DNA from: DASXAI01 sp963728985 | GTDB lineage: Bacteria > Actinomycetota > Acidimicrobiia > Acidimicrobiales > Ilumatobacteraceae | Assembly (NCBI GenBank): GCA_963728985.1 | Contig: CAVSME010000003.1 | Coordinates: forward strand, 124,001 to 188,000 | DNA: 64,000 nt | Direction: 5' to 3' | Shown: positions 9,282 through 18,166 of the stretch, piece by piece | How positions within the stretch are numbered: position 1 is the stretch's first letter | Layout: every line of letters starts with the position of its first letter | The notes under the pieces: generated by a model | Databases searched by the model: none | Told to the model about the DNA's origin: nothing | Seen by the model: the letters and a program-made list of their open reading frames with translations, nothing else | Made by a program: the position numbers and the translations under genes

Positions 9282-10052
9282 GCGCGATCCGCCATCCCGC
9301 CTACGGGCCGCCCGAGACGGCGAGGATGTTCGCCGCCGGCGGCGCCATCGTCGCGGTGGGGGTAGCCGGTCTCCTCGTGCCGGTGCGCGACGCCATCGGC
9401 GCCACCAACGTGGCCCTGGTGCTGGCCATCGTGGTGGCCGGCGCGGCGATGCTCGGCGGGGGCGTGGCCGGCGTGATCACCTCGCTGGCGGCGTCGTTGT
9501 CGTTCGACTACTTCCACACCGAGCCCTACTTCGACCTCCGCATCGACAAGCGCGACGACGTCGTGGCCGCCATCCTGCTGCTCCTCCTGGGCGGGGCCGT
9601 CGGCGTGTTCGCGTCGCTGCGCAACGGCGTGCGCGTGAACGCGCAGGTGCAGGCGCGCGGCGCCGCCCACCTCGAGGATGTGGCCGCCGTGGTGGCGGCG
9701 GGCGCCGACCTCGACGAAGCGTGGCCCGTGATCCGCCTGGCCCTCCTCGACCAGCTCGAGCTGCGGTCGTGCCGCTTCGAGCCCGTCCCGTTCGACCACC
9801 AGTACCCCGCGCTCGGCGCGCGACGGCCACATCGACAGTCCCGTGCTCCACTACGAGCCCGGCGGCTTCGCCCTGCCTCCCGAAGGCGCCGTCGTTCCCG
9901 TGGTGGCCAGTGGGCACGCCCTCGGCCGGCTGGTGCTGCTGCCCATCCCTCACCGAGGCACCACCCGGTCGCAGCGGCGGGTGGCGGTGGCGCTGGCCGA
10001 CCAGCTCGCCGTGGCCGCCAGCCGCAGCAGCCCGTTACACGCGCTGTCCTAA
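9278..10052 (+). pseudogene. DUF4118 (KdpD-type) membrane protein, frameshifted
   Basis: About 258 residues once a frameshift is repaired. The N-terminal ~120 residues match DUF4118, the four-helix membrane sensor domain of KdpD: NVALVLAIVVAGAAMLGGG, SFDYFHTEPYFDLRI, then a last helix VVAAILLLLLGGAVGVF. The second half resembles a GAF-like domain (residues 125-255). The frame breaks at about 9815 in GCTCGGCGCG; deleting one G gives ALARDGHIDSPVLHYEP, which continues to a stop at 10050-10052. No kinase domain follows, so it is a stand-alone sensor-like protein rather than KdpD. It is coupled by ATGA to the permease-OB gene. The frameshift may be a sequencing error. Confidence 0.75.
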
Positions 10053-10061
10053 CAACCCGAG

Positions 10062-10115
10062 GCGGTTCTCGGCGTCCTGCGTCTCACATATGAGACGGAC
10101 CACGCCCAGAACCGC
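10062..10115. repeat. 54-bp palindromic intergenic element, copy 1 (related to 44554-44603)
   Basis: Arms 10062-10086 and 10091-10115 are 25 nt each with a 4-nt loop (CATA); 21 of 25 positions pair. The inner part reads TGCGTCTCA-CATA-TGAGACG. It shares its outer GTTCTCGG and its inner GTCTCAC..ATGAGAC with a second element at 44554-44603. It lies between convergent genes (DUF4118 gene ending at 10052 and amidohydrolase ending at 10118), so it may act as a two-way terminator, or be a REP-like dispersed palindrome. No T-run follows on either side. Confidence 0.7.
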
Positions 10116-10117
10116 GA

Positions 10118-11791
10118 TCAGCCCGGCGTGAGCAGCATCCCGGGGCGATCGATCAGCGCGTCCTCCACCACGGCGCCGTCGCGCTGGACGGCGCGGCCGT
10201 TCACGAACAGGTGGCGCATGCCGGACGGCTGATCGGCGGTGAGGCGCTCGCCCCCGGCCGGGAAGTCGGCCACGCGGCGCACCGGGCCCGGAGCCACCGT
10301 GGCCGGATCGAACACGACGAGGTCGGCCCGCGCGTCGGGGCGGATGACGCCGCGGTCGCGGAAGCCGAAGAGGTCGGCCTGCACCTTGGTGAGCTTGTGG
10401 ACCGCCTCCTCCAGGGTGAGCTTGCCCTTGTCCCGCACCCACGTACCGAGCAGGTCGGTGGAGAGCACGGCGTCGCAGAGCTGGCCCACGTGGGCGCCGG
10501 CGTCGGACAACCCGAGCGTGCAGTGGTCCTCGTGGAGGAGCATGTCCACGCCCTCGACGTCGTCGTTGGCGAGGAGCGCCTTCACCCGCAGGGCCAGGCC
10601 GGGCTCGTCGACGGCGAGGTCGAGGATGACGTCGAGCGGATGGACGCCCCGCTTCTCGGCGAGGGCGCCGATGCGCTCCCCGATCAGCTCGGGATGAGCG
10701 GTCGACTCCATGATCTCGTAGGAGTCCCAGCGGGGCTGCAACAGCACGCCGGCCCGGTCGTTCTCCCACCGCTCGCGGACGCGGCGGCGGAACTCGGGAT
10801 CGGCGTAGGCGGCGCGGCGCTGGTCGAGCGTGAGCGGCATCAGCTCGGCGAACACGGGATTGGTGTTCAGCGAGAACGGCTCGACCATCGACATCGAGAA
10901 CGTGAGCGGGCGGCACGACACCTGCGGCCACACGTTGGCGCCGCGGGCGCGGCCGGCCCGGTGGATCTCCATGGCCTTGAGGTGGGCGCCGTTCGGCGCG
11001 GTGAGCACGGCCGTGAACGTGACCGGCCGGTCGAGCCCGAGCGCCAGCTCGTAGGTGTCACGGAAGCTGAGCCCGTCACCGCCGTTGACGGCCACGACGC
11101 CCCGCCCGGCCACCCCGGCGGCCCGGCACAGCGCGTCGAGCTCCTCCCGCCCGGCCCAGCGGCTGGGGATGGGCTGGCCGTCGGCGCCGAGGTGGGTCTG
11201 GGCGAAGCTGGTGGAGAAGCCGGCGGCACCGGCGTCCATCGCCTCGGCAACGAGGGCGGACATCTGGGCGATCTCCTCGGGCTTGGCCTCGCGCCCAACG
11301 GCCTCGTCGCCCATCACGTAGAGGCGCAGCGGCGTGTGGCCGATGTAGGCGGCGAAGTTGAGCACGGTGCCGCGCCTGGCGATCGAGCCGAGGTACTCGG
11401 GGAACGTCTCGAAGTCCCACGGGATGCCGGCGATCAGCGACGCCGGGTTCATGTCCTCCACCTTCTCCAAGGTGTGGGCGATGAGCTCCCGGTCGGCGGG
11501 CTTCACCGGGGCGATGGAGAAACCGCAGTTGCCGGCGACGACGGTGGTGACGCCGTGGAAGCACGACGGCGTGAGAGCAGGGTCCCAGAAGACCTGGGCG
11601 TCGTAGTGCGTGTGGATGTCGATGAAGCCCGGCGCCACGACGCACCCGTCGGCGTCGACTTCGACATCGCCCTTCAGGTTGGCGCCGACCTCGGTGATGT
11701 GACCCTCGCTGACGGCGACATCGGCGCGTAGACCGGGTGCTCCGGTCCCGTCCACCACGGTGCCGCCACGGATCACGGTCGTCTCGCTCAT
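10118..11791 (-). CDS. N-acyl-D-amino-acid deacylase-type amidohydrolase
   Basis: A 557-aa metal-dependent amidohydrolase of the D-aminoacylase subgroup. HTHYDAQVFWD (about residue 65) gives the first metal-binding histidines, GNCGFSIAP holds the cysteine that binds zinc in D-aminoacylase, and SDAGAHVGQ near residue 450 carries the catalytic aspartate. N-acyl-D-amino acids or similar amides are the expected substrates, but many members of this group in actinobacteria are uncharacterised. ATG at 11791 is preferred over upstream codons because a strong Shine-Dalgarno (GAGGAGG) lies 6 nt before it. A paralogue is at 48883. It stands alone; upstream 11792-11908 holds no gene. Confidence 0.88.
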   Translation of the reverse strand: MSETTVIRGGTVVDGTGAPGLRADVAVSEGHITEVGANLKGDVEVDADGCVVAPGFIDIHTHYDAQVFWDPALTPSCFHGVTTVVAGNCGFSIAPVKPADRELIAHTLEKVEDMNPASLIAGIPWDFETFPEYLGSIARRGTVLNFAAYIGHTPLRLYVMGDEAVGREAKPEEIAQMSALVAEAMDAGAAGFSTSFAQTHLGADGQPIPSRWAGREELDALCRAAGVAGRGVVAVNGGDGLSFRDTYELALGLDRPVTFTAVLTAPNGAHLKAMEIHRAGRARGANVWPQVSCRPLTFSMSMVEPFSLNTNPVFAELMPLTLDQRRAAYADPEFRRRVRERWENDRAGVLLQPRWDSYEIMESTAHPELIGERIGALAEKRGVHPLDVILDLAVDEPGLALRVKALLANDDVEGVDMLLHEDHCTLGLSDAGAHVGQLCDAVLSTDLLGTWVRDKGKLTLEEAVHKLTKVQADLFGFRDRGVIRPDARADLVVFDPATVAPGPVRRVADFPAGGERLTADQPSGMRHLFVNGRAVQRDGAVVEDALIDRPGMLLTPG

Positions 11792-11908
11792 CCCGGACCT
11801 CCTCGATCTGGAAAGAAGGTACCAATTCCGCTGCGTCCCCACCCCTTCGCACTCATGCGCGATCAGCAACGCATATCGGGTCCAGGCGCGTCAGTACGCC
11901 GGTGCGGG

Positions 11909-12448
11909 CTAGTCGAGGACCTCGTCGAGGCCGACGGTGGCCATCGTGGCCCAGGTGTCGGTGGCCCGGTTCGAGAGCACGATCAGGTCAGTGAGGCGAC
12001 CGGTGGCGTCGAGCACGTGGTCCTCGAGCAGGGCCTCGGCCACGAAGCCCAAGCCCTGGAACAGCGCGATCGTCGACACCTGCTCGGCCACCACCTCGAC
12101 GACCACCTTGGTGAGGCCGGCTTCCACGGCGGCGGCCAGCCCGGCGCGGGCCAGCTTGCGGCCGACGCCCTCGCCCCGGCGGTCGGGCTCCACCACGAGG
12201 CGGAGCTCCGCCACGTGGCTCGACCACCCGACGCCAGGGATGACGGCCACGTACCCGATGACAGATCCGTCGATGTCGAGGGCCAGCAGCCGCTGGCTGC
12301 GGGGGTCGGCCAGCCACGACTCCACGGTGGCGACGCCGTTGACGGCCTCCTTGAAGAAGGTCTGGTCGCCCGCGGGCACCCGGTCGAAGAAGGCGGCCAC
12401 ATCGGCCACGTCGCCCGCCTGCAGCAGACGGATCTCGGGCCCGCTCAC
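11909..12448 (-). CDS. GNAT-family N-acetyltransferase
   Basis: A 179-aa protein with the acetyl-CoA-binding motif A of GNAT enzymes, VVEPDRRGEGVGRKLARAG (residues ~85-103; R-x-x-G-x-G/A), preceded by the beta-4 strand VAELRLVV and followed by FQGLGFVAEALLEDHV, the usual C-terminal GNAT stretch. Full family length. Its ATG overlaps the stop of the PHA synthase gene (ATGA at 12445-12448), so it is the last gene of a three-gene operon with phaC and the coiled-coil partner. The acetyl acceptor is unknown; a role linked to polymer metabolism is only suggested by position. Confidence 0.85.
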   Translation of the reverse strand: MSGPEIRLLQAGDVADVAAFFDRVPAGDQTFFKEAVNGVATVESWLADPRSQRLLALDIDGSVIGYVAVIPGVGWSSHVAELRLVVEPDRRGEGVGRKLARAGLAAAVEAGLTKVVVEVVAEQVSTIALFQGLGFVAEALLEDHVLDATGRLTDLIVLSNRATDTWATMATVGLDEVLD

Positions 12449-13530
12449 GCCGGGTTTCCGTCGCTGTGCGCCGCCAGCCAGTCGGCGATGACGGGGATGC
12501 TGCGCTTCTGCGCCGATCCGCCGACGATGAGGCCGACGTGGCCCGCCTGGAAGTGGACGTCCTCCACGTTGGGCAACACGTCGAGGATGGGCGCCGTGGA
12601 CGGCGGCGGCACGATGTGGTCGGCGTCGCCGACGACGTTGATCGTGGGGCAGGTGATGTCGCGCAGGTCGATGTCGCGCCCACCGAGGTGGATGCGACCC
12701 TTCACGAGCTGATCGTCACGGATGAACCATTCCACGGTCTGGCGGAAGCACGCGCCGGGGAACGGGATGTGGTCCTGGGCCCAGCCGGTCAGCGCTTGGT
12801 GGGCGGCGAGGAACTCGCTGTTGTCGAGGTTGTGCAGGAGACCGGCGTAGGTGGCGAGGTCCCCCGTGATCTTCATCGTGCGGATGCCGTCGAGCACCAC
12901 TTGCGGCGGCACGTTGCCGGTCTCGTCGACCAGGTCCTCGGGATCGATGCGGCCCTCCCGCAGGAGGTGAGGCGTAGCCCCGAGGTAGCTGAAGTCGACC
13001 GGCGTGGCCATGATGCCGAACGCCCGCACCGGCAGGTCCGTGTGGCCGGCCATGAACAGCAGCGACAGGACGGCGCCGAAGCAGTAGCCGTAGACGGTCA
13101 GCTCGGAGGCCCCGCTGGTGGACATCACCGCTCGCGACGCCAGCGGCAGGTACTCGTCGCAGTACGTCTCGAAGGAGTTGTGGGCCTCGACGGCGTCGGG
13201 CACGCCCCAGTCGAGGGCGTACACGTCGAACCCCCGCTTCAGCAGGGCCTCCACGAAGCTGCTGCCCGGGCGGAGGTCGAACACGTACGCCTTCGTCACG
13301 AGGCTCATGACGAGCAGGACCGGCGGCGACAGCGTGCGATTCTCGCTGTGGTAGCGCAGCAGCCTGACCTTGTCGCGCTGCCAGACCACCTCGTGGGGGG
13401 TGCACCCCACCTCGGGGCGTCCGACGCCGGCGAGGTGGCGCAGGCCGTTGCGGGTGCGCAGCACGGCCCGGTCGAGGTCGCGCCGGATGCGGCCGAGCAC
13501 CACGGTGGGATCAGCGAAATTGGTGGGCAC
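12445..13530 (-). CDS. phaC: Poly(3-hydroxyalkanoate) synthase, class III-like
   Basis: A 361-aa alpha/beta-hydrolase polymerase. The lipase-like box carries cysteine as nucleophile (YGYCFG, C150), the hallmark of PHA synthases; the other catalytic residues are visible as D304 (VVGDADHIVPP) and H331 (FQAGHVGL). The length matches class III PhaC (about 355 aa) rather than the ~590-aa class I enzymes, and class III enzymes need a PhaE partner: the small gene immediately upstream is a candidate. The enzyme polymerises hydroxyacyl-CoA to storage polyester on granules. The gene follows the upstream one by 1 bp and is overlapped by the GNAT gene downstream. Confidence 0.88.
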   Translation of the reverse strand: MPTNFADPTVVLGRIRRDLDRAVLRTRNGLRHLAGVGRPEVGCTPHEVVWQRDKVRLLRYHSENRTLSPPVLLVMSLVTKAYVFDLRPGSSFVEALLKRGFDVYALDWGVPDAVEAHNSFETYCDEYLPLASRAVMSTSGASELTVYGYCFGAVLSLLFMAGHTDLPVRAFGIMATPVDFSYLGATPHLLREGRIDPEDLVDETGNVPPQVVLDGIRTMKITGDLATYAGLLHNLDNSEFLAAHQALTGWAQDHIPFPGACFRQTVEWFIRDDQLVKGRIHLGGRDIDLRDITCPTINVVGDADHIVPPPSTAPILDVLPNVEDVHFQAGHVGLIVGGSAQKRSIPVIADWLAAHSDGNPA

Positions 13531-13531
13531 G

Positions 13532-13861
13532 TCAGCTCTCCCCGGCCGGGCCCGGCGCCGCGGACGGCGGTGCCGGGGGCAGTTGCTCCAGCTCCTTGCG
13601 CAGGTCCCGCACCTCCCGTTCGAGGAGGGCGATCTGGCGCAGGAGCCGGTTCACGTCACTGCCGGCGGGCAGGTTGAGCGAGTGCAGCACCCGCCTCGAC
13701 GCCTGCTCGCTGAGCTGGCCGAGCTTGCTCTGCGCCCGATGACCGAGCGCCGCCAACGTTGCGACGTCTTCGCTCTGGGCGAGGGTGTTCAGCCGGCTCC
13801 CGACGGTGCGGTCGACGCTGTCGAACAGGCGCTTCCACGCTGCCTGGTTGGATGTCGCCAT
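13532..13861 (-). CDS. Small coiled-coil protein, possible PHA synthase partner (PhaE-like)
   Basis: A 109-aa protein. Residues 1-65 are helical and alanine/glutamine-rich; residues 66-93 contain a clear heptad pattern (DVNRLLRQIALLEREVRDL), followed by a Pro/Ala tail. The C-terminal heptad with L-x-x-E-V-x-x-L resembles the short conserved end of PhaE/PhaR synthase subunits and of phasin-like proteins. It is the first gene of the operon with phaC 1 bp downstream, which supports a role as synthase subunit or granule-binding protein, but similarity is weak and short. The ATG at 13861 follows a GAAGGGGG purine tract. Confidence 0.55.
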   Translation of the reverse strand: MATSNQAAWKRLFDSVDRTVGSRLNTLAQSEDVATLAALGHRAQSKLGQLSEQASRRVLHSLNLPAGSDVNRLLRQIALLEREVRDLRKELEQLPPAPPSAAPGPAGES

Positions 13862-13944
13862 GGCGCATCAGCCCCCTTCTGCCACCATGAACCCGAGCGT
13901 ACCCGGGGTTGCGCGTGGTCGAACCAGGGCGGCAGGGTGACGGC

Positions 13945-15516
13945 GTGAGCGCGCTGACTCGGCGGCTGGCCGCCACCTCCGCCCTCCTCCGATCCAACTT
14001 CGTGCCCTTCGAACGGCCCGACCGCCTGATGCGGGCGATGACCTCGGCCCTGCCGTGGGGCCTGAGCACGGCCGCGGGCGTGGCCGCCGCCTGCGGGCGC
14101 TACCCGGAGATGAACGCCGTCGTCGACGACGACGGCGCGCTGACCTACGGCGCGCTCTGGCGGCAGTCCGACGGGATCGCCCGGCGCCTGATCGAGCTGG
14201 GGGCCCGGCGGGGCACCGCCGTGGGGGTGCTGTGCCGGAACCACCGAGGCTTCGTGACGGCGGCGGTGGCGGTGGCCAAGACCGAGGCCGACCTCGTGCT
14301 CATGAACACCGGCTTCGCCGGCCCGCAGCTCGCCGACGTCGCCGCCAACGAGGGGGTGGAGGTCCTCGTCCACGACGACGACCTGACCGAGGTCGCCGCC
14401 GCCGCGACGGGCATCGCCCGCCTCGGCGAGACCGAGATGGACGAGGCCGCCCACAGCGGCCGGTCGGCCCGGCCCACCCGTCACCAGGGCCGCACGGTCA
14501 TCCTCACGTCCGGCACGACCGGGCGACCCAAGGGCGCCGCCCGCCGGCCCGACGTCCGCGCCGTCGAAGGTCTTGGCGCCGTGCTCGAGCGCATCCCCCT
14601 GCGCGCCCTCGACGTCGCGGTGGTGGCCCCGCCCATGTTCCACGCCTGGGGCTTCAGCCACCTCATGATGGGACTCGGTCGCAACGCCACGGTGTTCGTG
14701 TCGCGCCGCTTCGATCCGGCCGCCACGCTCGAGCTGGTCGACCGGCACAAGGCGCGGGTCCTCGTGGTCGTGCCGGTGATGCTGCAGCGCATGCTGGCCC
14801 TGCCGCCCGACGAGCTCGTGCGCTTCGACACGTCGGCCCTCCGCGTGATCGCCGTGAGCGGGTCGGCCCTGGGCGGTCGCCTGGCCAGCGAGGTGCTCAA
14901 CCGGTTCGGACCGGTGCTCTACAACACGTACGGGTCGACCGAGGTGGCGGTGGCGACGATCGCCACCCCTGACGACCTGCTGCGCCATCCCACCACGGTC
15001 GGGCGCCGCGCCACAGGCGTGCGCGTCGAGATCCTCGACGCCGACGGGGCACCGATGGCCGACGGCCTGATCGGGCGGGTCTTCGTGGGTGGGGCCGCCC
15101 GCTTCGACGGCTACACGTCCGGACCGGGCAAGGAGGTGCAACACGGACTGCTGTCGTCGGGCGACATGGGCCACTTCGACACCAGCGGCCGGCTCTACAT
15201 CGACGGCCGCGACGACGACATGATCATCTCCGGCGGCGAGAACGTGTACCCGGCCGAGGTGGAGGAGCTCCTCGCCCACCACCCGGCCGTCGCCGAGGTC
15301 GCGGTCATCGGCGTACCGGACGAGGAGTTCGGCCAGGCCCTCGCCGCCTTCGTCGTCGTGCGCCCCGGACACGAGCTCGACGTGGAGGCCGTGCGCCAGC
15401 ACGTGCGCTCCCACCTCGCCCGCTACAAGGTCCCTCGCCAGGTCACGTTCCTCGACGAGCTGCCCCGGAACCCGACGGGCAAGGTGCTCAAGCGAACACT
15501 GGCCGAACGGCCGTGA
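13945..15516 (+). CDS. AMP-forming acyl-CoA synthetase
   Basis: A 523-aa adenylating enzyme that activates a carboxylic acid to acyl-CoA. The P-loop-like motif TVILTSGTTGRPKGA is near residue 190; YGSTE (residue ~320) is the adenine/acyl-site motif; GRLYIDGRDDDMIISGGENV the hinge region; and the C-terminal PTGKVLKR carries the catalytic lysine. All core motifs are intact. GTG at 13945 is chosen because a purine-rich site (CAGGGTGA) precedes it and homologues begin close to SALTRRLA. It heads a plus-strand run of CoA-dependent genes and is divergent from the phaC operon (83 bp). The next gene overlaps it by GTGA. The acyl substrate is not readable from sequence. Confidence 0.88.
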   Translation: MSALTRRLAATSALLRSNFVPFERPDRLMRAMTSALPWGLSTAAGVAAACGRYPEMNAVVDDDGALTYGALWRQSDGIARRLIELGARRGTAVGVLCRNHRGFVTAAVAVAKTEADLVLMNTGFAGPQLADVAANEGVEVLVHDDDLTEVAAAATGIARLGETEMDEAAHSGRSARPTRHQGRTVILTSGTTGRPKGAARRPDVRAVEGLGAVLERIPLRALDVAVVAPPMFHAWGFSHLMMGLGRNATVFVSRRFDPAATLELVDRHKARVLVVVPVMLQRMLALPPDELVRFDTSALRVIAVSGSALGGRLASEVLNRFGPVLYNTYGSTEVAVATIATPDDLLRHPTTVGRRATGVRVEILDADGAPMADGLIGRVFVGGAARFDGYTSGPGKEVQHGLLSSGDMGHFDTSGRLYIDGRDDDMIISGGENVYPAEVEELLAHHPAVAEVAVIGVPDEEFGQALAAFVVVRPGHELDVEAVRQHVRSHLARYKVPRQVTFLDELPRNPTGKVLKRTLAERP

Positions 15517-16547
15517 GCCCGGGCCTCGCGACCGACGCGGTCATCAAGCAGGGGCTCGACCACGCCGTCCCGCTGGCCCGCTCGGAGACGTACGCCGCCG
15601 CCATGGACCTCGCGCTCACCGCCCAGTCCGCGCTCGGCCGCCCGCGCGAGCTGTCCGAGTGGTTCGTGCGCCGGCTCACCGGCGCCACCAGCACCGCGCA
15701 GGACCGGGCCGAGCGGGAGCGGTCGGCCCGGCGCACGCTGGCTCCGGGGGACAAGGTGCGCCAGCGGGCCACCGCGTTCTGGCACGACGGCGGTGCTGGT
15801 CCGACCGTCGTGCTGCTGAACGGGTGGACGGCCTCGGGGCTGATGTGGCCGTCGGCCTTCGTGCACCGGCTCGAAGCCCGCTTTCGCGTCGTGCGGGTCG
15901 ACAACCGCGGGAGCGGCTACTCCCGCTGTTCATCGACGCCGGCATCCATCGCCACGATGGCCAACGACGCCGCCGCCGTCATCGAGGCGGTGGGCGGCGA
16001 GCCAGCAGTGGTGGCCGGCTTGTCGATGGGCGGCATGATCGCCCAGGAGCTGGCGCTGCGCCATCCCGCGCTCGTGCGGGCGCTCGTGCTGGCCGGGACG
16101 CGGCCGCCGGCACCGGTCCACATCCAGGTGCCGGGCGACGTCGTCGCCGGCTTGCTGCGCCGGCCCGAGCCGGGCCAGCCGCTCGACGAGTTCCTCGCCG
16201 TCATGTGGACCCGGCTGTGCGGGCCGGGGTTCGCCACCGCCCATCCCGATCTGCTCGACGAGCTCGTCGGGCAGATCCTGGCGCGGCCCACGCCGAAGGC
16301 CATCACGTACCGCCAGATGAGCGCCATCGCCGCGTGGCACGGTCCGCAGCGCCTGGCCGCCATCGCCTGCCCCACCACGGTCGTGCACGGCGACCTCGAT
16401 CCGCTCATGCCCGTCGGCAACGGCATGCGCCTGGCGCGGCTCATCGCCGGCGCCCGCTACGTGGAGCTCGCCGGCGTGGGCCACCTCCCGCCGCTCGAAG
16501 CGGGCGACGCCCTGGCCGACGTCATCGAAGCCGCCGCCACCCCCTGA
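15513..16547 (+). CDS. Alpha/beta-fold hydrolase
   Basis: A 344-aa hydrolase. The oxyanion loop segment VVLLNGWTASG is at residue ~95, the nucleophile elbow AGLSMGGMIAQ near residue 170, the acid in VHGDLDPLMP and the histidine in GVGHLPPLEAG, giving a complete Ser-Asp-His triad. The first ~80 residues form an extra helical segment not found in minimal hydrolases. Start GTG at 15513 overlaps the stop of the acyl-CoA synthetase gene (GTGA), so the two are coupled; a thioesterase or ester hydrolase feeding the synthetase is a fair guess. Confidence 0.82.
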   Translation: MSPGLATDAVIKQGLDHAVPLARSETYAAAMDLALTAQSALGRPRELSEWFVRRLTGATSTAQDRAERERSARRTLAPGDKVRQRATAFWHDGGAGPTVVLLNGWTASGLMWPSAFVHRLEARFRVVRVDNRGSGYSRCSSTPASIATMANDAAAVIEAVGGEPAVVAGLSMGGMIAQELALRHPALVRALVLAGTRPPAPVHIQVPGDVVAGLLRRPEPGQPLDEFLAVMWTRLCGPGFATAHPDLLDELVGQILARPTPKAITYRQMSAIAAWHGPQRLAAIACPTTVVHGDLDPLMPVGNGMRLARLIAGARYVELAGVGHLPPLEAGDALADVIEAAATP

Positions 16548-16587
16548 CCCTGCGCGCTTTTGGGCGGTCCGGCTACGGTCGAAACCC

Positions 16588-18156
16588 GTGAGTTGGAAGC
16601 CGGAGATCGACGAGCTGCGGCGGCGCACCGAGATGGCCCACGAGATGGGTGGCGCCGACAAGGTCGCCCGCCAGCACGAGTTCGGCAAGCTCACCGTGCG
16701 CGAGCGCGTCGACCGGGTGGTCGACGCAGGCTCGTTCGACGAGTTCGGGACCATCGCCGGTGTCGGCAGCTACGACGAGCAGGGGGAGCTGCAGTCGTTC
16801 CTGCCGTCCAACTTCGTGTGCGGCGTGGCGGAGATCGACGGCCGCCCGGTGGTGATCTCCGGCGACGACTTCACCGTCCGCGGCGGCTCGGCCGACGCGT
16901 CGATCGGGGCCAAGCGCAACCACGCCGAGGGGCTCGCCCTCGAGCTGCGCCTGCCCCACCTGCGCCTGGTCGACGGCATGGGCGGCGGCGGCTCGGTCAA
17001 GACGATCGAGATGGTGGGCCGCACGTACATCTCGCAGATGCGGGGCTGGGAGACGATCCTCGCCCACCTGTCCGTGGCGCCGTCGGTGTCGCTCGCCCTC
17101 GGATCGGTCGCCGGCATCGGCGCGGCGCGCGTCACCACGAGCCACTACTCCGTCATCGTGAAGGACACGGCGCAGATGATGATCGCTGGGCCGGCGCTGG
17201 TCGACTACGCCATGCCCGGCCCGCACCACGACAAGAACGAGCTGGGCGGCAGCCACGTCCACGTGACCAATGGGGCCATCGACGACGAAGCGTCCACCGA
17301 GGACGAGGCCTTCGCCATGGCCCGGCGCTTCCTCTCGTACGTGCCCACGTCGGTCGACGAGCTGCCGCCGCGCGCCGAGCGCACCGATGATCCCGAGCGG
17401 CGCGACGACGAGCTGGTGTCGATCGTCCCCCGCAACCCGCGTCACGTGTACAAGATGCGCTCGATCATCGAGGCGGTGGTCGACCGCGAGGCCGATGGCA
17501 CGTCGTCGTTCTTCGAGATCGGCCGCCAGTGGGGCAAGTCCATCATCTCGGGCCTGGCCCGCCTCGACGGCTGGCCCATCGCGCTGTTCGCCGAGGATCC
17601 CTTCATCTACGGCGGAGCGTGGACGGCGGCGGCATCGCAGAAGGTGACCCGCCTCATCGACCTGGCGTCCACGTTCCACCTCCCGCTCGTCCATCTCGTC
17701 GACTGCCCAGGCTTCCTCATCGGCTTGCAGTCCGAGCAGGAGGCCACCATCCGCCACGGCTCCCGGGCGCTGGCCGCCCTGGGCGAGAGCACGTCGCCGT
17801 ACTGCGCCGTCGTCATCCGCAAGGCGTTCGGCGTGGCCGGCGCCGCCAACAACAAGGCCGGCGCGTTCCACTACCGCTACGCCTGGCCGTCGGGCGACTG
17901 GGGCTCGCTCCCCATCGAGGGCGGCATCGAAGTGGCGTACAAGGCCGAGCTGAACGACGCTCCCGATCGCGACGCTCACTTCGCCGCCATCAAGGAGCGG
18001 CTGAACAAGGTGCGATCGCCGTTCCGCTCGGCCGAAGCGTTCGACATCGAGGAGATCATCGACCCGCGCGACACGCGCCCGCTGCTGTGCCGGTGGGCCA
18101 ACCTCGCGTCACGGGTCAGGCGCGCCGGTTCGCCTGCCGCGCCGTATCGACCATGA
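16588..18156 (+). CDS. Acyl-CoA carboxylase carboxyltransferase subunit
   Basis: A 522-aa biotin-dependent carboxyltransferase of the propionyl-CoA/methylcrotonyl-CoA carboxylase beta class. The N-terminal half has GKLTVRERVDRVVDAGSF and the acyl-CoA site VDGMGGGGSVK; the C-terminal half has the biotin-side oxyanion region (VDCPGFLIGLQSEQ) and AFGVAGAANN. It would move carboxyl from carboxybiotin to an acyl-CoA such as propionyl-CoA. No biotin carboxylase or carrier gene is nearby, so it must use subunits encoded elsewhere. GTG start at 16588 matches the usual N-terminus. The gene sits 41 bp after the hydrolase and 10 bp before the CoA transferase. Confidence 0.85.
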   Translation: MSWKPEIDELRRRTEMAHEMGGADKVARQHEFGKLTVRERVDRVVDAGSFDEFGTIAGVGSYDEQGELQSFLPSNFVCGVAEIDGRPVVISGDDFTVRGGSADASIGAKRNHAEGLALELRLPHLRLVDGMGGGGSVKTIEMVGRTYISQMRGWETILAHLSVAPSVSLALGSVAGIGAARVTTSHYSVIVKDTAQMMIAGPALVDYAMPGPHHDKNELGGSHVHVTNGAIDDEASTEDEAFAMARRFLSYVPTSVDELPPRAERTDDPERRDDELVSIVPRNPRHVYKMRSIIEAVVDREADGTSSFFEIGRQWGKSIISGLARLDGWPIALFAEDPFIYGGAWTAAASQKVTRLIDLASTFHLPLVHLVDCPGFLIGLQSEQEATIRHGSRALAALGESTSPYCAVVIRKAFGVAGAANNKAGAFHYRYAWPSGDWGSLPIEGGIEVAYKAELNDAPDRDAHFAAIKERLNKVRSPFRSAEAFDIEEIIDPRDTRPLLCRWANLASRVRRAGSPAAPYRP

Positions 18157-18166
18157 GGGGAAGACG